20,430 nucleotides of DNA, from positions 1-20,430 of the forward strand of contig SYAB01000153.1 of NCBI GenBank assembly GCA_005787665.1, in the 5' to 3' direction. Shown one piece after another: positions 1 to 6,235 of this stretch (within the stretch, counting starts at the first letter, position 1; each line of letters opens with the position of its first letter). The stretch is from Actinomycetota bacterium. GTDB taxonomy: Bacteria > Actinomycetota > Actinomycetes > Mycobacteriales > Mycobacteriaceae. The notes under the pieces are model-generated. The model saw nothing but the letters and a program-made list of their open reading frames with translations, had not been told where the DNA came from and made no database searches. The position numbers and the translations under genes were made by a program.

Positions 1-100
1 ATTCCTCTTGCGCGTCGATGATCAACAGGGTGGCGTTACGCAGGCTGGCCGGTGTATGACCGCGCCCGGTGAGGTTGAACAGCGTGCTGGGCAGGGTCAT
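1..100 (-). CDS. Isochorismatase-family (cysteine hydrolase) protein, N-terminal fragment
   Basis: The reverse strand opens with ATG at 98-100 and reads 33 codons before the window edge cuts it off. The visible protein begins MTLPSTLFNLTGRG and reaches LLIIDAQEE near residues 25-33. A hydrophobic strand ending in D-x-Q is the first conserved motif of the isochorismatase/nicotinamidase superfamily, and its Asp is normally part of the Asp-Lys-Cys catalytic triad. A GGAGA ribosome binding site lies about 7 nt upstream of the ATG, which supports this start. The substrate cannot be told from this fragment: nicotinamidase, isochorismatase and other amidohydrolases share the motif. It is transcribed away from the VKOR gene and shares its 156-nt upstream region, including the palindrome at 196-215. 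Confidence 0.6.
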   Translation of the reverse strand, partial: MTLPSTLFNLTGRGHTPASLRNATLLIIDAQEE

Positions 101-173
101 GGCAGGGTCTCCGGGCTGGCTGGGCAATGGGCTATTGTCCGCCTCTGCTGCCGGTCTGTGAACCTTTGCGAGA

Positions 174-179
174 AGCCTA
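174..179 (-). promoter_or_regulatory. Candidate -10 hexamer for the isochorismatase-family gene
   Basis: On the minus strand this reads TAGGCT, a match to the mycobacterial TANNNT -10 pattern. A transcript from it would start near 164-168 and give a leader of about 65 nt before the ATG at 100. The palindrome at 196-215 would then be centred about 38-42 nt upstream of the start. No clear -35 was seen. Six-base matches are common by chance. Confidence 0.25.
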
Positions 180-195
180 TTGCAGTCGTGCCTGT

Positions 196-215
196 GCTTT
201 GATCATTATCAAAGC
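196..215. promoter_or_regulatory. Perfect 8+4+8 palindrome, FNR-type operator candidate
   Basis: The sequence is GCTTTGAT CATT ATCAAAGC, with two perfect 8-base arms around a 4-base centre. It is strikingly AT-rich for this genome. The core TTGAT-N4-ATCAA equals the classical FNR/ANR consensus of the CRP-FNR family. It lies in the divergent region between the isochorismatase-family gene (start 100) and VKOR (start 257). The palindrome is what is seen; the identity of the binding protein is inference. A weak cruciform or RNA hairpin is possible but the stem is short. Confidence 0.55.
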
Positions 216-256
216 CCCGCCGAGGATTGGCACGGCATCGCAAAAGGAGTTGCGCC

Positions 257-889
257 ATGAGCCTGACCACGCCGGCCCCGACGGTGTCCGATCCGGCCGA
301 AACCGGCCGCGGGCAAGGGGTTCCGGTCCGGCGTGCCAGCGCGTGGTGGATTCTCATCGCGGGGTTGATCGGTCTGGTCTCGTCGGCCACGCTGCTGGTC
401 GAGAAGATCGAGATGCTCAAGAACCCCACCTATGTGCCGAGTTGCAGCATCAACCCGGTGCTGGCGTGTGGTTCGGTGATCAACACCCCGCAGGCATCGG
501 TCTTCGGCCCGCCCAACCCGCTGCTGGGCATCGTGGCGTTCACCGTCGTGATCGTCACCGGCGTGCTGGCCGTCGCCGGGGTCGGACTGCCGCGATGGTA
601 CTGGGTGAGCCTGATGGTCGGAACCGGCCTCGGCGTGGTGTTCGTGCACTGGCTGGCCTACGAGACGCTGTTCGTGATCGGTGCGCTGTGCCCGTACTGC
701 ATGGTGGTCTGGGCGGTGACCGTGCCGTTGTTCGCGGTGGTGACGTCGATCGCGCTGCGGCCGCTGGCGTCCAACCCGGTGGCCCATGCGCTCTACAGCT
801 GGCGCTGGCCGCTGGTCACCCTGTGGTTCACCGGACTGGCCCTGCTGATCCTGGTCCGGTTCTGGGACTACTGGTCGACCTTGATCTGA
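257..889 (+). CDS. Vitamin K epoxide reductase family (VKOR) membrane thiol oxidoreductase
   Basis: The 210-residue integral membrane protein regenerates the DsbA-like disulfide-forming partner in the cell envelope by passing electrons to quinone. Visible features are several hydrophobic helices (about 29-48, 88-110, 115-143, 147-168, 185-203), a loop cysteine pair at Cys63 and Cys71, and the active-site CPYC motif at 145-148. It corresponds to M. tuberculosis Rv2968c. The start chosen is ATG 257, which has AAAAGGAG at 242-249 with ideal spacing; an in-frame ATG at 227 has no such site. The stop is only 4 nt before rsmD, so the two are probably co-transcribed. In M. tuberculosis pyruvate carboxylase (Rv2967c) lies at this junction; it is absent here. 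Confidence 0.93.
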   Translation: MSLTTPAPTVSDPAETGRGQGVPVRRASAWWILIAGLIGLVSSATLLVEKIEMLKNPTYVPSCSINPVLACGSVINTPQASVFGPPNPLLGIVAFTVVIVTGVLAVAGVGLPRWYWVSLMVGTGLGVVFVHWLAYETLFVIGALCPYCMVVWAVTVPLFAVVTSIALRPLASNPVAHALYSWRWPLVTLWFTGLALLILVRFWDYWSTLI

Positions 890-893
890 CCCC

Positions 894-1469
894 GTGACCC
901 GGATCGTGGCCGGCGCGGCCGGTGGTCGCCGCCTTGCGGTGCCGCCTAAGGCCCGGCCCACCACCGACCGGGTGCGGGAGGCGTTGTTCAACGTGCTCGC
1001 GAACCGGCTCGACTTCGACGGGATGGCCGTTCTCGACCTCTACGCGGGCTCGGGGGCGCTCGGGCTGGAGGCCCTCTCCCGCGGCGCCGCCTCGGTGCTG
1101 CTGGTGGACAGCGACCGCCGCGCCGCGGAGGTGATCTCGGCCAATATCGCCGCGGTGGGCCTGCCCGGCGCGGCGGTGCGGCGCGCACCGGTGGCGGCCG
1201 TGGCGGCCTGCCCGGCGCCGCGACCGATGGATGTGGTCTTCGCCGACCCGCCCTACGAGCTGGGAACCGACGAGGTCGGGGATGTGCTGGCCTGCCTGTC
1301 CCGCAACGGTTGGGTGCGGCCGGGCAGCGTGGTCGTGGTCGAGCGCCCGGCGTCGGCCCCGGAGCTGTGCTGGCCGGTGGGCTGGCGGGTGTGGCCGGTT
1401 CGCCGCTACGGCGACACCCGCTTGGAAGCCGCGGAATTGGACGCCGTCGGGCCCGCAGGGGACTGCTAG
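894..1469 (+). CDS. rsmD: 16S rRNA (guanine(966)-N(2))-methyltransferase RsmD
   Basis: This 191-residue Rossmann-fold methyltransferase modifies G966 (E. coli numbering) of 16S rRNA, using S-adenosylmethionine during small-subunit assembly. The SAM-binding motif [10 protein letters not shown] is at residues 48-57. The catalytic DPPY motif of N-directed methyltransferases is at 118-121, after the strand DVVFA. The N-terminal stretch with [13 protein letters not shown] (about 21-33) is typical of RsmD. The start is GTG 894, 4 nt after the VKOR stop, so translation may be coupled. Length is normal for the family. The rsmD-coaD pair is widespread in bacteria and matches Rv2966c-Rv2965c. Confidence 0.95.
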   Translation: MTRIVAGAAGGRRLAVPPKARPTTDRVREALFNVLANRLDFDGMAVLDLYAGSGALGLEALSRGAASVLLVDSDRRAAEVISANIAAVGLPGAAVRRAPVAAVAACPAPRPMDVVFADPPYELGTDEVGDVLACLSRNGWVRPGSVVVVERPASAPELCWPVGWRVWPVRRYGDTRLEAAELDAVGPAGDC

Positions 1470-1472
1470 CGT
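1467..1472 (+). promoter_or_regulatory. Candidate -10 hexamer giving a leaderless coaD transcript
   Basis: TAGCGT fits TANNNT and ends 9 nt before the coaD ATG at 1481. A transcript from it would start at or within 1-2 nt of the ATG. It overlaps the rsmD stop codon, and no good ribosome binding site lies upstream of coaD. Co-transcription with rsmD is equally possible. Confidence 0.3.
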
Positions 1473-1480
1473 CAGCGTCC

Positions 1481-1960
1481 ATGAGTGGCGCCGTCTGCCC
1501 CGGATCCTTCGACCCGGTCACCCTCGGGCATATCGACGTGTTCGAGCGGGCCGCCGCGCAGTTCGACGAAGTGATCGTCGCCGTCCTGGTCAACCCGAAG
1601 AAGGCGGGCATGTTCGACGCCGGCGAGCGGATCGCGATGATCGAGGAGGCCTGCGCGCACCTGCCGAACCTGCGGGCCGAAGCGGGCTCGGGTCTGGTCG
1701 TCGACTTCGTCAAGGCCCGCGGGTTCACCGCGATCGTCAAGGGGCTGCGCACCGGCACGGATTTCGAGTACGAGCTTCAGATGGCGCAGATGAACAAACA
1801 CATCGCGGGGGTGGACACCTTCTTCGTCGCCACCACCCCGCAGTTCTCGTTCGTGTCGTCATCCCTGGCCAAGGAGGTCGCCGGCCTCGGCGGTGACGTC
1901 TCGGCCCTGCTACCCGCGTCGGTGAATCGGCGTCTGCAGGCCAAGCTCGCCGGCCGCTGA
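1481..1960 (+). CDS. coaD: Phosphopantetheine adenylyltransferase
   Basis: This 159-residue cytosolic enzyme transfers AMP from ATP to 4'-phosphopantetheine, giving dephospho-CoA, the penultimate step of coenzyme A synthesis. The nucleotidyltransferase T-x-G-H motif is at residues 14-17 after CPGSFDPV. The stretch [19 protein letters not shown] carries the substrate-contacting Arg region. The C-terminal [11 protein letters not shown] matches the second ATP-binding motif (ISSTxVRE type). The ATG at 1481 gives the normal length (M. tuberculosis Rv2965c is about 160 residues). An in-frame upstream extension into rsmD was not used because homologues begin with this CPGSFDP strand. Confidence 0.96.
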   Translation: MSGAVCPGSFDPVTLGHIDVFERAAAQFDEVIVAVLVNPKKAGMFDAGERIAMIEEACAHLPNLRAEAGSGLVVDFVKARGFTAIVKGLRTGTDFEYELQMAQMNKHIAGVDTFFVATTPQFSFVSSSLAKEVAGLGGDVSALLPASVNRRLQAKLAGR

Positions 1961-1971
1961 TCCCCATCCCT

Positions 1972-2034
1972 CGTCGAGTGCGCGGCGACGCAGGCATTCT
2001 TCGGCGTGTCGCCGTCCTGGGAGCGCACTCGACG
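1972..2034. repeat. Nested inverted repeat downstream of coaD
   Basis: Arms CGTCGAGTGCGC (1972-1983) and GCGCACTCGACG (2023-2034) are perfect 12-base inverted copies. Inside them CGGCGAC (1983-1989) and GTCGCCG (2008-2014) form a second inverted pair. The element starts 11 nt after the coaD stop and lies in the 175-nt gap before sepIVA. No T-run follows, so it is not a textbook intrinsic terminator. It could be a stable RNA fold, a terminator without a U-tract, or a dispersed palindromic repeat. Confidence 0.6.
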
Positions 2035-2135
2035 CCGTCTGCGGCGTTTCCGCGACACACCGCAGCGCCACCACAGTCACAGACGCAACACCAGGCACAC
2101 TGGTCACTACCAACGTGAAGCCTGGAGGGTGCGCC

Positions 2136-2873
2136 GTGTACCGAGTTTTTGAAGCGCTCGACGAGTTGAGCGCCATCGTCGAAGAAGCCCGCGGTGTTCC
2201 GATGACGGCCGGCTGCGTCGTGCCCCGCGGGGATGTCCTGGAGTTGATCGACGACATCAAGGATGCGATCCCCGGTGAGCTCGATGACGCCCAGGACGTG
2301 CTCGACGCCCGCGATTCCATGCTGCGCGAGGCCAAGGACCATGCCGAGAACGCGGTGTCCGGCGCCAACGCCGAAGCCGATTCGGTGCTCAGCCACGCCC
2401 GCGGCGAGGCCGACCGGCTGCTGGCCGACGCGAAGTCGCAGGCCGACCGGATGGTCGCCGAGGCACGCCAGCACAGCGAGCGGATGCTGACCGAGGCCCG
2501 CGAGGAGTCGGCGCGGTTGTCCGCGACGGCCAAGCGCGACTACGAGGCTGCCACCAGCCGGGCCAAGGCCGAGGCCGACCGCCTGGTGGAGAGCGGCAAC
2601 ATCTCCTACGAGAACGCCGTCCAGGAGGGCATCAAGGAACAGCAGCGGCTGGTGTCGGCCACCGAGGTGGTGCAGTCCGCCAACTCCGAAGCCACCCGGC
2701 TCGTCGACGCCGCCCACGCCGAGGCCGACCGGTTGCGCGGCGAATGCGACATCTACGTCGACAACAAGCTCGCCCAGTTCGAGGAGTACCTCAACGGGAC
2801 CCTGCGTTCGGTGAGCCGGGGCCGCCACCAGCTGCGTACCGCGGCCGGCACCCACGACTACGTCCAGCACTAG
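2136..2873 (+). CDS. sepIVA: Septation protein SepIVA (DivIVA-like coiled-coil)
   Basis: The 245-residue protein matches my recollection of M. tuberculosis Rv2927c over its whole length, including the N-terminus YRVFEALDEL and the C-terminus GRGRHQLRTAAGTHDY. Residues 1-65 resemble a DivIVA-type N-terminal region. Residues about 65-215 are a long coiled coil rich in A-E-A-D-R heptads. In mycobacteria SepIVA is an essential cytoplasmic factor of septation and polar envelope synthesis. The start chosen is GTG 2136, preceded by GGAGGG at 2124-2129. The GTG at 2115 lacks such a site and would add seven residues not present in homologues. Its 5' neighbour here is coaD. Confidence 0.93.
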   Translation: MYRVFEALDELSAIVEEARGVPMTAGCVVPRGDVLELIDDIKDAIPGELDDAQDVLDARDSMLREAKDHAENAVSGANAEADSVLSHARGEADRLLADAKSQADRMVAEARQHSERMLTEAREESARLSATAKRDYEAATSRAKAEADRLVESGNISYENAVQEGIKEQQRLVSATEVVQSANSEATRLVDAAHAEADRLRGECDIYVDNKLAQFEEYLNGTLRSVSRGRHQLRTAAGTHDYVQH

Positions 2874-2890
2874 GCGCGCGCCGCTCGCCG

Positions 2891-2896
2891 TAGAAT
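2891..2896 (+). promoter_or_regulatory. -10 hexamer, leaderless start of the DUF177 gene
   Basis: TAGAAT matches TANNNT very well and ends 8 nt before ATG 2904, so the predicted transcript begins at about the A of the start codon. No ribosome binding site is present in the 30-nt gap after sepIVA. Together these favour leaderless transcription of the DUF177-rnc-mutM group. Confidence 0.5.
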
Positions 2897-2903
2897 CCCG
2901 GGC

Positions 2904-3476
2904 ATGGCGACGCACCCGAATCACGCGCGCTCGCCGTTGATCCTCGACGTGTCCCGGCTCGGCCGGCGTCCCGGTTCCATGCAGACCATCCGGCAGACGG
3001 TGCCCAGCCCGGGGCGGATCGGTTTGGATCTCATCGCCATCGAGCCGGGGACCGACCTGGATCTGGATCTGCGGTTGGAGTCGGTGTCCGAGGGGGTTCT
3101 GGTCTCCGGCACCGTGCAGGCACCGACCCGAGGCGAATGCTCCCGTTGTCTCGGCCCGGTCACCGGCGACGTCGAGATCGCCCTGACCGAGCTCTACGCC
3201 TACCCCGACAGCCTCACCGAGTCCACCACCGCCGACGACGAGGTGGGCCACGTCGTCGACCAGACGGTCGACCTCGAACAGCCGATCCTCGACGCGGTGG
3301 GGCTGGCGCTGCCTTTCGCCCCGCTGTGCGCCCCGGATTGCCCGGGGTTGTGCCCCCGTTGCGGTGTGGCGCTGGCCACCGCGGGTGCCGACCATCGCCA
3401 CGAGGAGATCGACCCGCGCTGGGCGAAGCTGTCGGCTCTGCTGCCGCCCGACACCGAGGGCGGGTCGCCGTCGTGA
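2904..3476 (+). CDS. DUF177/YceD-family metal-binding protein
   Basis: A 190-residue protein of the YceD/DUF177 family, matching the position of Rv2926c. In many bacteria YceD sits beside rpmF and is linked to 23S rRNA and large-subunit biogenesis; in mycobacteria it precedes rnc, as here. Visible features are the N-terminal PLILDVSRLGRRPG, a CSRC pair (Cys79, Cys82) and a C-terminal cluster Cys142, Cys146, Cys150, Cys153 in CAPDCPGLCPRC, which probably binds zinc. Its TGA overlaps the rnc GTG by 4 nt, so the two are translationally coupled. The exact biochemical role in mycobacteria is not clear from sequence. Confidence 0.88.
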   Translation: MATHPNHARSPLILDVSRLGRRPGSMQTIRQTVPSPGRIGLDLIAIEPGTDLDLDLRLESVSEGVLVSGTVQAPTRGECSRCLGPVTGDVEIALTELYAYPDSLTESTTADDEVGHVVDQTVDLEQPILDAVGLALPFAPLCAPDCPGLCPRCGVALATAGADHRHEEIDPRWAKLSALLPPDTEGGSPS

Positions 3477-4171
3477 CTCGCCGAGCCCTGCTCGACGCGC
3501 TCGGCGTCGAACTGCCCGAGGACGTGCTGACCCTGGCCCTGACCCATCGCAGCTACGCCTACGAGAACGGCGGACTGCCCACCAACGAACGCCTGGAACT
3601 GCTCGGCGACGCCGTGCTGGGTCTGGTGATCGTCGAGGAACTCTTTCACCGGCACCCGGAGAACTCCGAAGGCGATCTCGCCAAACTGCGCAACAGCATC
3701 GTGAACAGTCAGGCTTTGGCCGGTGTGGCCCGCGCGATGACCGACGAGGGACTCGGCGAATACGTGCTGCTGGGGCGCGGCGAGATCCATACCGGCGGGC
3801 ACGCCAAGTCCAGCATCCTGGCCGACACGGTGGAGTCGCTGATCGGCGCGGTGTATTTGCAGCACGGTATGGACGGTGCGCGGCAGGTGATTCTGCGGCT
3901 CTTCGGGGAACTTCTCGAGACGGCCCCGACGCTGGGCGCGGCACTGGAGTGGAAGTCGAGCCTGCAGGAACTGACCGCGGCCCGTGGGCTGGGGGTGCCC
4001 CGCTACGAGGTCAGCTCGGAGGGCCCCGACCACGACCGTCAGTTCTCGGCGACGGTCCACATCGGAGGTCAGGTCTACGGCACCGGAACCGGGCGATCGA
4101 AGAAGGCGGCCGAAACCAGCGCCGCCGCCGAGGCCTGGACGGCGTTGGACGCCGCTGAACTGGATGCCTGA
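3473..4171 (+). CDS. rnc: Ribonuclease III
   Basis: This 232-residue endonuclease cleaves double-stranded RNA, notably in rRNA precursor processing. The family signature [12 protein letters not shown] is at residues 38-49 with catalytic acidic residues Glu42 and Asp46. The second metal-binding set is in [20 protein letters not shown], with Asp118 and Glu121. A double-stranded RNA-binding domain runs from about 158 to 228 (EWKSSLQEL to [13 protein letters not shown]). The start chosen is GTG 3473 in a GTGA overlap with the DUF177 stop, because the upstream in-frame extension lies entirely inside that gene. It overlaps mutM by 8 nt at the other end, so DUF177, rnc and mutM form one translationally linked unit. 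Confidence 0.96.
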   Translation: MTRRALLDALGVELPEDVLTLALTHRSYAYENGGLPTNERLELLGDAVLGLVIVEELFHRHPENSEGDLAKLRNSIVNSQALAGVARAMTDEGLGEYVLLGRGEIHTGGHAKSSILADTVESLIGAVYLQHGMDGARQVILRLFGELLETAPTLGAALEWKSSLQELTAARGLGVPRYEVSSEGPDHDRQFSATVHIGGQVYGTGTGRSKKAAETSAAAEAWTALDAAELDA

Positions 4172-5015
4172 GCTCCCCGAGGTCGAGGTGGTGCGGCGCG
4201 GCCTGCAGGAACATGTCGCGGGCCGGCGCATCACCGAGGTGCGGGTCCTGCACCCGCGGGCGGTCCGCCGGCACGAGCCCGGTGGCGCCGACCTGACCGC
4301 CCGGCTGCGCGGTGCCCGGATCACCGGCACCGATCGCCGCGGCAAATACCTGTGGCTCACCCTCGGCGACGACGAGGCCCTGGTGGTGCACCTCGGGATG
4401 AGCGGGCAGATGTTGCTCGGCCCGATCCCCAACGCCGGCCACCTGCGGATCGTGGCGGTACTCGACGACGGCACCCCGTTGAGCTTCGTCGACCAGCGGA
4501 CCTTCGGCGGCTGGCAGCTCGCCGACCTCGTCAGCGTCGACGGAAGTCGGGTTCCGGCCCCCGTCGCGCACATCGCCCGCGACCCTCTGGACCCGCGCTT
4601 CGACCGCGACGGCGTGGTCACGGTCCTGCGCCGCAAGCACTCCGAGATCAAGCGCCAGTTGCTCGATCAGACCGTGGTGTCGGGTATCGGCAACATCTAC
4701 GCCGACGAGTCGCTGTGGCGGGCCGGCGTCAACGGTGCGCGGATCGCCGAGAAACTCACCCGGCGTCAGCTGGCGGGGGTCCTCGACAGCGCGGCCGAGG
4801 TGATGCGCGAGGCGCTACGGGAGGGCGGCACCTCGTTCGACTCGCTCTATGTCAACGTCAACGGTGAGTCCGGCTACTTCGACCGGTCGCTGAACGTCTA
4901 CGGCCGGCAGGACCGCGAATGTCGCCGCTGTGGGGTGCCGGTGCGCCGGGAGAAGTTCATGAACCGCTCGTCGTACTACTGCCCGGTGTGCCAGCCGCGG
5001 CCTCGTCGCGGTTAG
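4164..5015 (+). CDS. mutM: Formamidopyrimidine-DNA glycosylase (Fpg/MutM)
   Basis: This 283-residue base-excision repair enzyme removes 8-oxoguanine and formamidopyrimidines and nicks the abasic site. The mature N-terminus PELPEVE supplies catalytic Pro2 and Glu3. Lys61 lies in the RGKYLWL strand. The helix-two-turn-helix motif is at [22 protein letters not shown]-terminal zinc finger has Cys253, Cys256, Cys273 and Cys276 with the conserved Arg-Ser-Ser strand before the last pair. The ATG at 4164 overlaps the end of rnc by 8 nt. Corresponds to Rv2924c. Its stop overlaps by 4 nt the stop of the convergent gene on the other strand. Confidence 0.96.
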   Translation: MPELPEVEVVRRGLQEHVAGRRITEVRVLHPRAVRRHEPGGADLTARLRGARITGTDRRGKYLWLTLGDDEALVVHLGMSGQMLLGPIPNAGHLRIVAVLDDGTPLSFVDQRTFGGWQLADLVSVDGSRVPAPVAHIARDPLDPRFDRDGVVTVLRRKHSEIKRQLLDQTVVSGIGNIYADESLWRAGVNGARIAEKLTRRQLAGVLDSAAEVMREALREGGTSFDSLYVNVNGESGYFDRSLNVYGRQDRECRRCGVPVRREKFMNRSSYYCPVCQPRPRRG

Positions 5016-5434
5016 GTCGCCGGGGGCTCGGGAACGTGTCGCGCCACGGTCTCGTCGATGATTCCCCGCAGCGCGGGAATCTCGTCGAGCAATTGCGCCA
5101 GGTCGTCCCGCTCGATGCGCAACACGTCGGCCGGCCCGGTGGTGGTGACCGTGGCATTGCGCAGATGTCCGCGACGCAGCGCCGACTCGCCGATCACCTC
5201 ACCGGGGCCCACGAGCGCGATCCGCTCGTTGCCCACGTACACCCCGGCCTCGCCGCTGAGCAGGATGAAGCAGGCGTCGCTGGGGGTCTGCTCGTGGATC
5301 AGCGGCCACGGCGCTGACGTCGAGGTGTGGTGCGACGCCCCTACCAGGCGCGCGAGGTCCTCATCGGAGAACTTCTCGAATACCGCGAATGTGCGTAGCG
5401 TCTGGACGTCGCCGCGCCCCTTCGTTGAGTCCAT
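5012..5434 (-). CDS. Stand-alone cyclic nucleotide-binding domain protein
   Basis: The 140-residue protein is essentially one cyclic nucleotide-binding (CRP/PKA regulatory type) domain. The opening [19 protein letters not shown] is the usual N-terminal helix of such domains. The beta-barrel continues with [20 protein letters not shown]. The phosphate-binding cassette is [19 protein letters not shown] at about residues 77-95, with its Glu and Arg retained. There is no DNA-binding or enzymatic domain after it, so it may act as a cAMP-responsive partner. A GAGGAG site lies about 7 nt before the ATG at 5434, and TAACGT on the minus strand at 5472-5477 could be its -10. It diverges from the OsmC-like gene and converges on mutM. 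Ligand binding is inferred. Confidence 0.82.
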   Translation of the reverse strand: MDSTKGRGDVQTLRTFAVFEKFSDEDLARLVGASHHTSTSAPWPLIHEQTPSDACFILLSGEAGVYVGNERIALVGPGEVIGESALRRGHLRNATVTTTGPADVLRIERDDLAQLLDEIPALRGIIDETVARHVPEPPAT

Positions 5435-5509
5435 GCTCAGCTCCTCAGCAGCCGTCGGGTGGTCGGACCTGACGTTAGTACAGCAGCGGCGACACGGTAG
5501 AAAAAGCGA

Positions 5510-5926
5510 ATGACCGAACTGTGGGTGGAGCGTACCGGTGTCCGCCGCTATACCGGGCGCAGCAGCCGGGGGGCCGAAGTCCTGATCGGCTCGGTGACCG
5601 ACGACGGTGTGTTCACCCCGGGTGAGCTGATGAAGATCGCGCTGGGGGGCTGCGCGGGGTTGAGCAGCGACCAGCCGTTGCGCCGCCGCCTCGGCGACGA
5701 CTACCCCGCCGTGATCCGGGTCTCCGGAGACGCCGACCGCGACCAGGAGCGCTACCCGCTGCTGGCCGAGAAACTCGAGATCGACCTCTCCGGGCTATCC
5801 GAGCCGGAGCGCGAACGGTTACTGCTGGTGGTGACCCGCGCCGTCGACCAGGTGTGCACCGTGGGCCGCACCCTGAAAGCGGGCGCCGAGGTGAGTTTCG
5901 AGATCGCGGCATCCCGCGATGACTGA
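5510..5926 (+). CDS. OsmC-like family protein
   Basis: The 138-residue protein fits the OsmC/Ohr fold and the position of M. tuberculosis Rv2923c. The two family cysteines are Cys48 in GGCAGLSSD and Cys116 in QVCTVGRTL. OsmC/Ohr proteins use such a pair to reduce organic or fatty-acid hydroperoxides. Family segments GVFTPGELMKIALGGC and the amphipathic ERERLLLVVTRAVDQ helix are visible. The start is ATG 5510; there is no good ribosome binding site, but TAGAAA at 5498-5503 could support a leaderless message. The last 8 nt overlap acyP, so the two are likely co-translated. Peroxidase activity is inferred from the cysteines, not shown. Confidence 0.85.
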   Translation: MTELWVERTGVRRYTGRSSRGAEVLIGSVTDDGVFTPGELMKIALGGCAGLSSDQPLRRRLGDDYPAVIRVSGDADRDQERYPLLAEKLEIDLSGLSEPERERLLLVVTRAVDQVCTVGRTLKAGAEVSFEIAASRDD

Positions 5927-6197
5927 CCAGACCCGCCTCACCGCCTGGGTCCACGGGCATGTCCAGGGGGTGGGCTTTCGCTGGTGGACAAGGTCGCGGG
6001 CACTGGAACTGGGCCTGACCGGATACGCCGGCAATCAGCCCGACGGCCGGGTGCTGGTGGTCGCGCAGGGCCCGCGGCCCGCCTGCGAGCAACTGCTGAA
6101 GCTGTTGCGGGGCGGCACCACACCCGGGTCGGTGGACACCGTGGTGGCCGGTTTCGAGCAGGCAGGGGATCCCATCTCCGGGTTCCGCGAGCGCTGA
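5919..6197 (+). CDS. acyP: Acylphosphatase
   Basis: This small 92-residue cytosolic enzyme hydrolyses acyl phosphates such as acetyl phosphate and 1,3-bisphosphoglycerate. The signature GHVQGVGFR at residues 13-21 carries the phosphate-binding loop and catalytic Arg21. The second catalytic residue, Asn39, lies in YAGNQPDGRV. Length is normal. It begins within the end of the OsmC-like gene (8-nt overlap) and is followed 38 nt later by smc, the order seen in M. tuberculosis (Rv2922A-Rv2922c). Confidence 0.94.
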   Translation: MTDQTRLTAWVHGHVQGVGFRWWTRSRALELGLTGYAGNQPDGRVLVVAQGPRPACEQLLKLLRGGTTPGSVDTVVAGFEQAGDPISGFRER

Positions 6198-6221
6198 CGC
6201 GGCCGGTGACCGGCCCGCCGG

Positions 6222-6227
6222 TACGCT
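6222..6227 (+). promoter_or_regulatory. Candidate -10 hexamer giving a leaderless smc transcript
   Basis: TACGCT fits TANNNT and ends 9 nt before the GTG at 6236, putting the predicted transcript start at the start codon. No Shine-Dalgarno-like sequence lies just upstream of the GTG. Read-through from acyP remains possible. Confidence 0.35.
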
Positions 6228-6235
6228 GATCGGTC

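Noticed and set aside
1737..3944. A 735-codon open frame on the minus strand opposite coaD, sepIVA, DUF177 and rnc
   Set aside because: It is Arg/Pro/Gly-rich low-complexity translation typical of the shadow of high-GC genes. The plus-strand genes in the same place have clear family motifs and coupled starts.
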